From NCBI GenBank assembly GCA_027064005.1, contig JAMOQM010000051.1, forward strand, positions 1-51,736: DNA of 51,736 bases, in the 5' to 3' direction. The DNA comes from Candidatus Cloacimonadota bacterium (GTDB lineage: Bacteria > Cloacimonadota > Cloacimonadia > Cloacimonadales > JAMOQM01). This document shows, piece by piece, positions 24,573-33,718 of the stretch. A model generated the notes under the pieces. The model ran no database searches and was not told where the DNA came from. It saw only the letters and a list, made by a program, of their open reading frames with translations. Position 1 is the stretch's first letter, and every line of letters begins with the position of its first letter. Made by a program: the position numbers and the translations under genes.

Positions 24573-25156
24573 GTAGATATTCATTAGATTTAAACGAGAA
24601 AAAATCATCTTCAAAAACAAATTTATACATTTTTATAGGAGTTTTTGTTGTTTCATTAATATTAATTTTTTCTATAGGTTATTTATTGAAGCATAAAAAA
24701 ACACAAATTACACCTAAAAAGACAATCACAAAAGTAGCAAAAAAATCATCGCAAAAACAACAAAACGCACCGAAAGTTAAATCAAACAAAATAGAAAAAA
24801 AAGCGAAAAAAATATCTAAAAAGAAAATAGAAAAACCGGTAAAAAAACATCCGAAGAAGATTGTAAAAAAAACAAAATTAAAACCGAAAAAATATCTGAA
24901 AAAAAATAGAAAGACATATACAAAGAAAAAAAATGTAAATAATATCTTATTCAAGAATGACTTAAATGGAGCTAAAATTTCAGGTGTTGCGTTGGCAAAA
25001 GGTATTTCACCAACTGTATTTATCAAACAAAATGGTTCGACAAAAACATATCATATTGGCGATAAATTTGAAAATTATACCATTAAAGAAATTCATCGAA
25101 CCTATATTTTAGTTGTTAACGGAGCTAAGGTTGTTCATCTAAATTATCTTCAATAG
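24569..25156 (+). CDS. GspC/PilP-like inner-membrane protein
   Basis: A 195-aa protein: a short cytoplasmic N-terminus, one membrane span at about residues 18-40 (IFIGVFVVSLILIFSIGYLL), a very lysine-rich linker at about 45-125, and a C-terminal periplasmic domain with KISGVALAKGISPTVFIKQNG and YHIGDKFENYTIKEIHRTYILVVN. That last part matches the homology-region (HR) fold of GspC and PilP: a G-V-A strand, a Y.iGD turn, then I..I....I.L..G. Such proteins connect the inner-membrane platform to the outer-membrane secretin. The long basic linker is unusual; GspC linkers are commonly proline-rich. It overlaps the PilM-like gene by 4 bp. Confidence 0.65.
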   Translation: MSRYSLDLNEKKSSSKTNLYIFIGVFVVSLILIFSIGYLLKHKKTQITPKKTITKVAKKSSQKQQNAPKVKSNKIEKKAKKISKKKIEKPVKKHPKKIVKKTKLKPKKYLKKNRKTYTKKKNVNNILFKNDLNGAKISGVALAKGISPTVFIKQNGSTKTYHIGDKFENYTIKEIHRTYILVVNGAKVVHLNYLQ

Positions 25157-25157
25157 A

Positions 25158-26570
25158 ATGAAATTTTATTTTACTTTATTTTTTCTGACATTTTCATTAA
25201 TAATTTTTGGAGCTGAATCACATCTAACCGATATCAGATTTGGCTCTTATAATAATAAAGAATTAATTTTAGCAAAAAACAAAAATGCCAACAAAACACG
25301 CTTCATTTTTGAATCTGATAAAAAATTAGTTTATGTTACAAAATTCGAAAACAACAAGTTTTTTATAGAAATTTCAAATTGCCAACGAAATCCCAAATCC
25401 GGCAAATATAAGATTAATAACGGCTTAGTTTCAGAGCTTTTATTTAACAATATAAAAAACAATATTTCCATCATAATTAAATTTGAAGGAACTTATCGGA
25501 AATCAAAAATTTTCTCAGTAAAAAATCCCAATAGATTAATCCTTGATTTATACGGAACACCCAACCTTAAGTTAAAAAAAGAGCCGATCTTAAAACCAAA
25601 ATCAACTTCTCAAAAAAAAAACAATAAGACAATTTCCTTTAAAAATTCTGAAAAGTTATACCTAAATTTAAACGATGTTCCAATTAGAAATATTATCAAA
25701 TTCTTCTCGGATTCCTGTAAAGATGATATTATTGCCGATAATTCCGTACGGGGAAAAGCAAGTTTAAGCATAAAAAATCAGACTTTAAAAACCGCCTTTG
25801 ATTTGTTTCTTATTTCTGAAAATCTTGAACTTATCAATCGTGAAGGAATTTTTTTGGTTAAGAAATTTAATTCGGAAGTAAAAGAAAACTCGGGAAATTC
25901 AATCTTAATAAAATATGCAAATCCTCAAAATATTTGCAAAATTCTCAATAATAAATTTGGAACAAATGATTTTTTGACTGATGACTTAAATCACAGCATT
26001 ATCATTCCTGAAAACATCGACACGCAAAAAATTGCTGATCTGATAAAAAAATACGATAGATTGATTTCCCGAAAAGTTAACTTTATTTCCGGATTTATTT
26101 CAGTAAAAGATTTGGCAAAAATTTCTTTAAATAATGAAAAGAAATACGCTCTTTTAGATAAAAATAAAACGCCGTTAATTCGATATCAAAGTAAAATATC
26201 CCAAAATTTATATTCTTCCATCACAAATAAAATTGATTTTTCAAAAAATAAATTTATTAATTCCGGATTTATTTTCCCACATAAAATTTCGATTAAAAGC
26301 GGTCCTGAAATAGCAATAAAATACTTCGGTGAAAATGACATTTTTTCATCATTAAAAATAAATTGGAATATCCTAACCAAAAAATATTCTAAAGTTGTTC
26401 AAGATAAAATTTATATAGAAAATCCTGATAATAAAAATATTCTCATTTGGAACAACTCATTTACAAAAAATCTTAAATTTGACAATTGGAATTTTGACAA
26501 TATTTCCTATCTAAAAGCAAAAAAAATGATTCCTGTTATTCTAATAGAATTTGAAAAAACTGAGAGGTAA
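25158..26570 (+). CDS. Secretin-like protein (AMIN + STN + N1 domains) lacking the secretin barrel
   Basis: A 470-aa exported protein. It has a signal peptide ending near GAES, an AMIN-like domain (about 25-130, peptidoglycan-binding region of PilQ), an STN/secretin N0-like domain at about 168-240 (NLNDVPIRNIIKFFSDSCKDDIIA, SLSIKNQTLKTAFDLFLIS), and an N1/NolW-like domain at about 248-300 (ILIKYANPQNICKILNNKF). In PilQ the next part should be the 200-residue secretin barrel with the V..VP.LG..P signature. It is absent: the C-terminal 160 residues have no recognisable homologue. It starts 1 bp after the GspC/PilP-like gene. A genuine barrel-less accessory protein or a degraded secretin are both possible. 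Confidence 0.65.
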   Translation: MKFYFTLFFLTFSLIIFGAESHLTDIRFGSYNNKELILAKNKNANKTRFIFESDKKLVYVTKFENNKFFIEISNCQRNPKSGKYKINNGLVSELLFNNIKNNISIIIKFEGTYRKSKIFSVKNPNRLILDLYGTPNLKLKKEPILKPKSTSQKKNNKTISFKNSEKLYLNLNDVPIRNIIKFFSDSCKDDIIADNSVRGKASLSIKNQTLKTAFDLFLISENLELINREGIFLVKKFNSEVKENSGNSILIKYANPQNICKILNNKFGTNDFLTDDLNHSIIIPENIDTQKIADLIKKYDRLISRKVNFISGFISVKDLAKISLNNEKKYALLDKNKTPLIRYQSKISQNLYSSITNKIDFSKNKFINSGFIFPHKISIKSGPEIAIKYFGENDIFSSLKINWNILTKKYSKVVQDKIYIENPDNKNILIWNNSFTKNLKFDNWNFDNISYLKAKKMIPVILIEFEKTER

Positions 26571-26572
26571 AA

Positions 26573-27034
26573 TTGGAAATAATAGACTTCTTTTCAGAAA
26601 AATGTATTGTAAAATTAGATACTGAAGACAAGTTTGAATCTTTAAAAATTTTGGTTAATTTACTTTCAAAAAGCGACAAAGTAACTAATCAAAAGGCATT
26701 AGAAAAAGCAATTATCGATCGGGAAAATTTGATGAGTACCGGAATTGGATACGGAATTGCCATTCCTCACGCTCGTGAGAAATCAGTAAAAGATTTTATT
26801 ATTGCTTTAGGAATTCACAAAAATGGTATTTCCTATGAATCGATTGATGATAAACCTGTTCATCTAATTTTTATGATTGCATCACCGGAAAACAAAAATC
26901 GCGAATACATTATAATTATGTCTAAATTGAGTGTTATTTTGAAAGATACTGAATTACGAGAAAAGATTTTAGCTTCTGATTCCGAAAAAGAGATTTACCA
27001 AATTATTAGAAATAAATTAGCAACTTCAGAATAA
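26573..27034 (+). CDS. ptsN: PTS EIIA (fructose/nitrogen-type) protein
   Basis: A 153-aa EIIA domain protein. The phosphorylated histidine is in YGIAIPHARE near residue 64, the family motif (G.A.PH.R/A), and the domain continues through ALGIHKNGISYESIDDKPVHLIFMIASPE (the D..PV.L.F...aP block). It starts with TTG 26573, with GAGAGG placed 6 bases upstream. No EIIB, EIIC, HPr or EI gene is in the window. In the nitrogen-PTS of Gram-negative bacteria such proteins are regulatory phosphocarriers. It begins 2 bp after the secretin-like gene, so it is in the same transcript, and its stop is 1 bp from the convergent lipoprotein gene. Alternative: an EIIA of a sugar PTS. Confidence 0.8.
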   Translation: MEIIDFFSEKCIVKLDTEDKFESLKILVNLLSKSDKVTNQKALEKAIIDRENLMSTGIGYGIAIPHAREKSVKDFIIALGIHKNGISYESIDDKPVHLIFMIASPENKNREYIIIMSKLSVILKDTELREKILASDSEKEIYQIIRNKLATSE

Positions 27035-27035
27035 A

Positions 27036-27989
27036 CTAATTGATGTGGTAAATTCGAACTTCTCCTTGATTATCCCCTAAATATATTCTATTATTTTTTG
27101 ACAAAACGCAATTTTGCTCGGTTCCTATTTGCAGATTATCAATTGAAGACATTAAAGAGTTGCTGATATCTACAACATTTAAGCCACTATTTGCGGTTGC
27201 AATATACAATTTCCCATCCTTATAAGAAAGATTTCGAACTTGGTCAAAAAAGGTTAATCTGTCTTTCTGAACTAATGTGTCATTTTCAATGTCGTATTTA
27301 ATTAACTCATTTCCTGAACCGGTATAAATTTCATTATTAACAAAAATTACATCAAAAACATTTTCGGAAAAAATCGAATTTTCAAGCGATAAAGTATTAT
27401 TTTCAATTTTATATAAATGCAAACCGGAATTTGTTCCACAAATTATTTCATTGCTTGAGATGAATTTTGCACATAAGAAAATTTCTCCGGCAAAAGATTT
27501 TTCATCAAGAAGTGAAGGTGAATAATTATTGCTGACATCAAATAATTTTACTCCTCCGGAACCATCGGCAATTACAACTTCATTATCATATCTGTCCAAA
27601 TAAAAAGCGTTACTCGTTTGATAATGGGATAATTCTTCGGGGAATATAAAATTGTCTAAACTAATAACTCTCAAACCGCCGGTATCGTCAGCAACATAAA
27701 CAATGTCATCTTTTTTATTTAAGGAATAAGCAGTGTCAAAAGTATTCAAAGTGCAGACAAATTCAGGATAATCAATATCAAAAATATCATAGATTTGCAC
27801 TCCGTTTTGTCCGTCGGCAATATAAAGTAAATCTCCGTAAATTTTTAAATCGTAAACAACGCCTGCAGTTTTTATTGTAGAATGTAAAGAATAGGTTTCT
27901 GAATCGTCAGGATTTGAATTTGGTCCGGTTTGATAAAAATTACAACCAATGACCAATAAGAATAATCCCGCGAGTAATGATTTTCTCAT
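27036..27989 (-). CDS. LVIVD/beta-propeller lipoprotein
   Basis: A 317-aa predicted lipoprotein, anchored through the cysteine of LLVIGC near residue 16. The mature part is a series of about 40-residue repeats with the pattern 'VYDLKIYGDLLYIADGQNGVQIYDI', 'AYSLNKKDDIVYVADDTGGLRVISL', 'FYLDRYDNEVVIADGSGGVKLFDV', 'RNLSYKDGKLYIATANSGLNVVDI'. This is the LVIVD repeat (Y.A.g..Gl.iiDi), which forms a beta-propeller. Such proteins are surface or periplasmic with unknown partners. The frame is open to ATG 28004, but ATG 27989 is chosen since AAGGAG lies between. It is convergent with ptsN and lies 70 bp from oligopeptidase B, possibly co-transcribed. Confidence 0.8.
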   Translation of the reverse strand: MRKSLLAGLFLLVIGCNFYQTGPNSNPDDSETYSLHSTIKTAGVVYDLKIYGDLLYIADGQNGVQIYDIFDIDYPEFVCTLNTFDTAYSLNKKDDIVYVADDTGGLRVISLDNFIFPEELSHYQTSNAFYLDRYDNEVVIADGSGGVKLFDVSNNYSPSLLDEKSFAGEIFLCAKFISSNEIICGTNSGLHLYKIENNTLSLENSIFSENVFDVIFVNNEIYTGSGNELIKYDIENDTLVQKDRLTFFDQVRNLSYKDGKLYIATANSGLNVVDISNSLMSSIDNLQIGTEQNCVLSKNNRIYLGDNQGEVRIYHIN

Positions 27990-28058
27990 TGCAATCTCCT
28001 TCATTTAGAAAAATCAGGGATTATTTTCATCATTAAAAATAATCCCTGAAAAATTTCC

Positions 28059-30125
28059 TTATTTTTTACTTAAATGAATAATAAATGCATATTCAAAAGC
28101 AATATCTTTATAAAAACTATATCTTCCTGATGCACCGGCATGTCCGGCATTCATATCCATCTGAAGTAAAATCTTTGATTTTCCAAGGTTATTTTCCTGT
28201 AATTTCGCTGTCCATTTTAAAGGTTCCCAATACCCAACCCGAGTATCATTGAAACTTGTTGTAATTAAAATATTTGGATATTTTTGCTTCTTAACATTAT
28301 CATAAGGTGAATAAGATTTTATATAGTCAAAATACTTCTTTATTTTTGGATTTCCCCATTCGTCATATTCTCCGGCTGTTAAAGGCAAAGATTCGTCTAA
28401 CATGGTATTTAAAACATCTACAAAAGGAACTTCCGCCAAAATTCCTTTAAATAAATCCGGCCTCATATTAGCGATAGCTCCCATCACCATTCCGCCGGCA
28501 CTTCCACCTTCTGCAAAAAGCAAATTTGCATTGGTATATTTTTCATGAATAAGAAATTCCGCACAGTTTATGAAATCATTAAAAGTATTTTTCCTGTTGA
28601 GCATTTTCCCTTGATCATGCCAATATTTTCCCATCTCTCCCCCACCTCTAATGCTGGCATCCGCCCAAATAAAACCGCGATCCATTAAAGCTAATCTTGA
28701 TGATGAAAAATAAGGATCTTCGCAATCTCCGTAAGAACCGTAAGCATATAGAAGCAAAGGGTTTTTACCGTCCAACTTTATTCCTTTTTTATAAACCAAT
28801 TTGATAGGAATTTTTACACCGTCTTTTGTTGGTGCGTAAATACATTTTTCAACATAATTTTTAGGATTGTAATTGTTAACTTTATCCTTTTTCAAAAGTT
28901 TAATTTTCTTTGTCTTCATATTTATTAGGCAAATTTTTTCAGGATTAAGATAAGTCTCGTAACTAAATCTAAAATTTTGCGTATCATAATCATAATTTGA
29001 TCCTTGAGAAATTGAATAGAGTTTTTCTTTTATTGGAATAAAATATTTTTCCTTTGTCTTTAAATTCATGATTCGGATTTTTTGCATTCCATTTTCTCGA
29101 ATTGAAAAGACAAAAAAGTCTTTGAACAAACTAAAATCATTCAAAATAACATTTTTTTGAGAAGGGAAAATAGTCTCGTATTTATGATTTTTTAAATCGA
29201 CTACTTTTAGCAATTTATAATCAGGTGCGTTCTCATTTGTTTTGATAAAGAAATTATTTTCATGATGGTCAATAACATAATCGACTTTATCTTTTTGTTT
29301 TTGGAAAAGCGTAAATTCTTCTTCAGGATGATTAATATTTAGATAATAACACTTTGAAGTTAGTTTGCCGGAATCTCCCAAAATAATATATTTTTTGTCC
29401 GATGTTTTAAATATCCAAATTACAAATTTGTCATTATTTTCAGAAAAAATTTGTTTCGAGTTTCCATCTTTATACAGATATAATTTATCACTTCTAAATT
29501 GATCATTTACAGTAACATAATAAAATGATTTATTGTCGTTCAGCCAAACAAAATCATCAACAGCTTTTGCTTTTTCTTCTATTTTACCGGTGTTTAAATC
29601 TTTAATATAAAGAGTATATCTTTCATTTCCTTTGGTATCGACAGTGAAAGCCAATTTGTTTTGATCGGGACTAATTTTATAAAATCCAACTTCGTAAAAT
29701 TTATATTTTTTTGACTCTTCATTCGGGTTAAAAAGTTCTTCCGGCTTTGCGTCAAGTGACTTAAATTTTCTATAGTAAATATAGTATTGAAGACCTTTAA
29801 CACTTTCGAAGTAATAATAATAATCACCTCGTTTAACAGGATAAGAAAGATCATTCTCCTGAATATGAGAAAGGGATTCTTGATAAATTGAATCTTGCAA
29901 AGATGTTAAAGATTCTAATGTTTTGGCAGTAAAATTATTCTCGGCATTGATGAATTTTAGCACTTCCGGATTTTCTTTATTTTTCATCCAATGATAGTCA
30001 TCATAAAATTCTTTTCCATTATTTTTGAAAATAAATCTTTTTTTAGTAGCTTTTGGATAATTTGGTAAGGCATTAAGCAGTGAGCTTAATAGTAGCGCAT
30101 AAATAGTTAGTTTTAACAGTCTCAT
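28059..30125 (-). CDS. ptrB: Oligopeptidase B (prolyl oligopeptidase family S9A), exported
   Basis: A 688-aa serine peptidase cutting peptides after basic residues. Residues 1-20 form a signal peptide, unlike cytoplasmic PtrB, so this form is probably periplasmic. A seven-bladed propeller at about 70-400 precedes the alpha/beta hydrolase domain. The nucleophile is in LFAEGGSAGGMVMGA (GxSxG), followed by PFVDVLNTMLDESLPLTAGEYDEWGNP, a stretch specific to oligopeptidase B. The aspartate is in TTSFNDTRVGYWEP and the histidine in NAGHAGASGR. The length matches PtrB. The substrate is likely short peptides from the medium, in keeping with an amino-acid fermenter (inference). Confidence 0.9.
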   Translation of the reverse strand: MRLLKLTIYALLLSSLLNALPNYPKATKKRFIFKNNGKEFYDDYHWMKNKENPEVLKFINAENNFTAKTLESLTSLQDSIYQESLSHIQENDLSYPVKRGDYYYYFESVKGLQYYIYYRKFKSLDAKPEELFNPNEESKKYKFYEVGFYKISPDQNKLAFTVDTKGNERYTLYIKDLNTGKIEEKAKAVDDFVWLNDNKSFYYVTVNDQFRSDKLYLYKDGNSKQIFSENNDKFVIWIFKTSDKKYIILGDSGKLTSKCYYLNINHPEEEFTLFQKQKDKVDYVIDHHENNFFIKTNENAPDYKLLKVVDLKNHKYETIFPSQKNVILNDFSLFKDFFVFSIRENGMQKIRIMNLKTKEKYFIPIKEKLYSISQGSNYDYDTQNFRFSYETYLNPEKICLINMKTKKIKLLKKDKVNNYNPKNYVEKCIYAPTKDGVKIPIKLVYKKGIKLDGKNPLLLYAYGSYGDCEDPYFSSSRLALMDRGFIWADASIRGGGEMGKYWHDQGKMLNRKNTFNDFINCAEFLIHEKYTNANLLFAEGGSAGGMVMGAIANMRPDLFKGILAEVPFVDVLNTMLDESLPLTAGEYDEWGNPKIKKYFDYIKSYSPYDNVKKQKYPNILITTSFNDTRVGYWEPLKWTAKLQENNLGKSKILLQMDMNAGHAGASGRYSFYKDIAFEYAFIIHLSKK

Positions 30126-30219
30126 TTTTCCTCTTTTCTCATTATTATGAATAATTTAGATATAATTATTCTAATTTCTTGTTTCTGATATAGAGGAATC
30201 GCGTCAATAATAAATAATG

Positions 30220-31590
30220 TTAAAAGCGTTTTCTATTTGTTTCAATTTTGAAGTTGGTCTTTTTTTTATTAGAAATGGAGAGATTAAGCATTTTTGTTCC
30301 GGGAGTATAATCGACAAATGATATTTTATCCAGAGTTGTTATTTTGTTCAAAATCCTAGAAATTTTATCAACCGATTCAATAACAGATTCAAAATATTTT
30401 GCATTTTTTCCCATAAAATAGCTTTCATCTTTAATTTTTAGAAGTTCCATTGTACCTTTAATTACCATCAAAGGTTGATTTATCTCATGATTTGTCGAGA
30501 TAGCTAAAGCAAGAGCAGTATTCCTTTTTTCTGAAATAAGTAATTCTTTTTGCATTTCTTGTAATTTTTGGTAAGCGTCATTTAATTCGTCATATGCTTT
30601 TTTCAAAGTTGAGTGTTTAAGTAAATTTATCTCTTTTTGATTATCTTCTAAGATTGAGCAATGTTTGGATTGAATAGACTCAACTAACCGCATTTTTTTC
30701 ACATTATAGATATATTTATAAATAGCGTTATATTTTTTCAAATATTTTAATGAATTTTGTAAGTCGTCATTATTTTCGTAAATTTTTGACACTTCAAAAT
30801 AAATTTCCAATAAGTCTTCATAAGATTTTATTTTAAGAACAATTTCTATAGATTTGAAATAATATTCTAAAGATTTTTCCCAATGCCCTTTTACCTTTTC
30901 TAATCTGCCAAAATTATGGTAAAAATAAATTTTATCGCTTAAATATTCATCATCAAGATAATATTTCTCGGCTTCTAATAAACTTTCTTCAGCTTTTTCA
31001 ATGTTATCCACAGAAAGATACGCTTCACTAATGTTTAATAAAACTGCCCCAACATTTCTGTCATTATTACAAGCAATAAAATAATCTTTTGCTTTTAAAA
31101 AATATTTTAGACAAGTACTATCTTTAGTTTTTAAATATATTGTCCCCAAGTTATTATAAATCATTCCGATTTCTTTAGCTTCTCCTAAATCTTCATAAAT
31201 TGCCAATGCTAAAAAATAAAAATCTTCCGCTTGTTTAAATAAATATAAGCGATTATAGGAATTCCCTAATTGTCTTAAGCTGAAAGCTTCGTTAAACTTA
31301 TCATTTAGTTTTGAAAAAATGGTTTGAGCATGATAGAAATTTTCAATAGCTTTCTCAAAATTAGCTAAGGAAATATATTCTAATCCTATTTTATTATAGA
31401 TTATGCCTTGAAAATTCAGATCTTGAAGTTTGATAGAAAGCGAAAGAGCTTTATTAAGCGTTTCAAAAAAAATATCTTTTTGTCCTAAATCTAAATATGA
31501 TTCAGCTAATTTGATAAAAAGTTCAATTTTTTGGCGAGAATTATTCGTCAGCTGTATCTTTTCATTGATTTGAGAAATAATATTTTCCAT
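30220..31590 (-). CDS. TPR protein with histidine-kinase DHp domain, no ATPase domain
   Basis: A 456-aa cytoplasmic protein. Residues about 5-295 hold seven or eight tetratricopeptide repeats (pattern A..Y...G......A, e.g. GNSYNRLYLFKQAEDFYFLAL). A coiled coil at about 310-355 leads to a HisKA-like dimerisation domain, ALALAISTNHEINQPLMVIKGTMELL, where the phosphoacceptor H is in the NHEINQPL motif. A histidine kinase should continue with N, G1 and G2 boxes (about 150 residues), but the protein ends 75 residues later. It could be phosphorylated by another kinase or work as a scaffold. ATG 31590 is preceded by AAGG. No response regulator gene is adjacent. Confidence 0.75.
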   Translation of the reverse strand: MENIISQINEKIQLTNNSRQKIELFIKLAESYLDLGQKDIFFETLNKALSLSIKLQDLNFQGIIYNKIGLEYISLANFEKAIENFYHAQTIFSKLNDKFNEAFSLRQLGNSYNRLYLFKQAEDFYFLALAIYEDLGEAKEIGMIYNNLGTIYLKTKDSTCLKYFLKAKDYFIACNNDRNVGAVLLNISEAYLSVDNIEKAEESLLEAEKYYLDDEYLSDKIYFYHNFGRLEKVKGHWEKSLEYYFKSIEIVLKIKSYEDLLEIYFEVSKIYENNDDLQNSLKYLKKYNAIYKYIYNVKKMRLVESIQSKHCSILEDNQKEINLLKHSTLKKAYDELNDAYQKLQEMQKELLISEKRNTALALAISTNHEINQPLMVIKGTMELLKIKDESYFMGKNAKYFESVIESVDKISRILNKITTLDKISFVDYTPGTKMLNLSISNKKKTNFKIETNRKRF

Positions 31591-31671
31591 AATAAGCCTT
31601 ATTATAATTTAGATTTAATTTTTTTTTCATACGATTTTGACATTAATAATAATAAAACAATAATTCCCTTT

Positions 31672-31710
31672 AAATTATGTCAAAAATCAATTTAATTGAA
31701 ATTATGTCAA
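31672..31710 (-). promoter_or_regulatory. Direct repeat TTGACATAATTT, promoter/operator candidate
   Basis: The 12-mer TTGACATAATTT occurs twice on the minus strand, at 31699-31710 and 31672-31683, with a 27-bp period, about 80-120 bp before the TPR-DHp gene. Each copy includes a perfect -35. Either two alternative promoters or a regulator site are possible. Confidence 0.35.
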
Positions 31711-31804
31711 CATCTTTCTTTTCAACGTTTGAAAACCGCATATCTACGTGATATTTCAAAACATTAATACTATTCTCGAAAAAAAAATCACCTAACTTGA
31801 ACTT

Positions 31805-33340
31805 TTATTTCTTTTTTGATTTTTCCTTAATCATATTTCTGCATATTTTTTCAACTTCTCGAAAATTAACTTTCCCGCTTCCCATCATCGGTAACTCATC
31901 AATAAGAAAAAATTCTTTAGGAATAGAAATTGGCGGTAAATTTTTTGATATTTTTTTAATAATCTTTCTTTTATTAATTTCATGAGTCGTAATAGCTGCA
32001 ACAAGGTCAGCACCTTTAACCGGATTAGGAACTTCAACAACACAACAAAGGTTATCATCATCCAAAACTTTATTTATCTCGTCTTCAACCGCGGCAAGAG
32101 AAACCATTTCTCCTCCAATTTTTACAAATCTTCTCAATCGCCCTTTATGATAAAGATAACCGTCTTCATCCAAATATCCCATATCTCCGGTATCATACCA
32201 ATCATTGTGAATATGCAAAGATGTTTCTTCAATATCTCCGAAATATCCCTTCATAACCAAATCACCTTTCACTAAAATTTTACCGATTCGATTAGGTGGT
32301 AAAAGCTCATCCGTTTCAATACTAATTATTTTCACCGATACGCCTTCCAAAGTTTTCCCAATACTTTCCGCTCTTTGGTTTAAAGGTGTATTGGATGAAA
32401 TTACCGGACTTGTTTCCGTTGTACCATATCCTTCCAAAATATCCAAATTGTGTCGATTCTTATAATCTTCTCTGATTTGATTAGGCAATTTATCAGCTCC
32501 GGAAATTGCAACCCGAATATTTTTAAATGTATTTTCGTGAGATCTTCTTAAATATCCGTGATAAAAAGAAGGTGTGCCGACTAAAACCGAAACGGGATAT
32601 TCTTCAATTGATTTTATGATTGATTTGTAGTCCAAAGGATTAACGTGAGCAACAATTGTAGAACCCATAATTATTGGTAACCAAAAAGTAACCGTTAAAC
32701 CAAAAACATGAAATAAGGGTAAATTACCGAGGAAGAAATCTTCTCCCGTTAAAGGAAATGCAGGTGGAATATATTTTACGTTATGACCAATATTTTTATG
32801 AGAAAGTTGGACTATTTTGGGATCTTTTTCACTTCCACTGGTAAATAAAATATGGGCATTATCTTCCTCTTTAGTTTTTGGAAAAATACCGCACAATAAT
32901 CTTTGGGGCAATTTTGATTTTGTAAATGCCAACAACTTATCTGATTTTGTAATGGTTGCAGCAATGTCCTCAATATAAATCATTCCGCTAACCGGTTTGA
33001 TATTTAATTTCGCTATTAATTTTTTGCTGGTAATGATGGTTTTAAAATAACATTTATATTGGGCATACAATGAATTTTTTATAGCTCCGGTTGAATAATT
33101 TATCATTACCGGTACTTTACCTGCCATTTGAGTTGCCAAAACGGAAATGTACGCTCCGGCAGAAGTCGGAATCATTATCCCTATATTTTTCTCTTCAAAT
33201 TTTTTTATTTTTTTTGAAAACAATATCGAGGCAATAAGTAATTGTGAATAGGTAGTCTCTTTTTTTGTTGAATAATCAACTACCGCAATTTTATCTTTCA
33301 TCTTTAATGCTGTTTTTATAAATTCTCTATACAATATCAT
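31805..33340 (-). CDS. AMP-dependent acyl-CoA/acyl-ACP synthetase
   Basis: About 511 aa, adenylate-forming enzyme that activates a carboxylic acid with ATP. The A3 P-loop-like motif ILFTSGSEKDPKIVQLSHKN has T-S-G-S-E in place of T.GTTG.PK, as in the acyltransferase-linked Aas subfamily. A5 is LEGYGTTETSPVIS, A7 is WYDTGDMGYLDEDGYLYHKGR, and the C-terminal hinge has RFVKIGGEMVS and the catalytic lysine near MGSGKVNFRE. Similarity in arrangement to the C-terminal half of Aas (acyl-ACP synthetase/2-acyl-GPE recycling) suggests phospholipid fatty-acid recycling; no acyltransferase partner is adjacent. ATG 33340 is preferred over ATG 33346 because it gives proper spacing to AAGGAG. Confidence 0.82.
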   Translation of the reverse strand: MILYREFIKTALKMKDKIAVVDYSTKKETTYSQLLIASILFSKKIKKFEEKNIGIMIPTSAGAYISVLATQMAGKVPVMINYSTGAIKNSLYAQYKCYFKTIITSKKLIAKLNIKPVSGMIYIEDIAATITKSDKLLAFTKSKLPQRLLCGIFPKTKEEDNAHILFTSGSEKDPKIVQLSHKNIGHNVKYIPPAFPLTGEDFFLGNLPLFHVFGLTVTFWLPIIMGSTIVAHVNPLDYKSIIKSIEEYPVSVLVGTPSFYHGYLRRSHENTFKNIRVAISGADKLPNQIREDYKNRHNLDILEGYGTTETSPVISSNTPLNQRAESIGKTLEGVSVKIISIETDELLPPNRIGKILVKGDLVMKGYFGDIEETSLHIHNDWYDTGDMGYLDEDGYLYHKGRLRRFVKIGGEMVSLAAVEDEINKVLDDDNLCCVVEVPNPVKGADLVAAITTHEINKRKIIKKISKNLPPISIPKEFFLIDELPMMGSGKVNFREVEKICRNMIKEKSKKK

Positions 33341-33570
33341 AAACATTACTCCTTATTTTTCGATGAGTTATAAATTTTTTCCATCCCAAATTGTCAAATA
33401 TTTTACAAAAAATGAACGCAATTCATTTTAGGATTTAAAATATTCTTCTTTAAAATTGTTATTTTGTTTTGATAGAATATATCCTTTTTTATGTAAACTT
33501 TATTGATTAATAAAACCTCTACGCATCTAGCCAGAATTCTAAAAGAACACATAAATTAAGACATTTATAA

Positions 33571-33662
33571 AAGTAGAACAATCTGCCGGATTGTTTATTT
33601 AATTCCTCAACCTGCTAAAATCTTCTTAGAAAGTAGAGACGCTCAAATTGGGCGTCTCTACT
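33571..33662 (+). repeat. Dispersed hairpin repeat, copy 1 (two hairpins)
   Basis: Hairpin one: AACAATCT-GCC-GGATTGTT (33577-33595). Then TTCCTCAACCTG.TAAAATCTTCTTAGAAAGTAG, shared with the other copies, then hairpin two: GTAGAGACGC (33633-33642) with GCGTCTCTAC (33652-33661), extendable to about 13 bp around loop AAATT. No T-run follows, so it is not a typical terminator. Confidence 0.75.
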
Positions 33663-33718
33663 ATGTAAAAAAGTCAAGAAAAAGCTTGTATTTATATGAG
33701 CCACCTATAATTTGTAAG

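Noticed and set aside
24679-25026. Phenylalanine-rich reverse-strand frame opposite the GspC/PilP-like linker
   Set aside because: It is the complement of the lysine-rich linker, so composition alone explains it.
33633-33661. Terminator for a gene upstream of 33571
   Set aside because: No plus-strand gene ends before it and no T-run follows; it belongs to the dispersed repeat.
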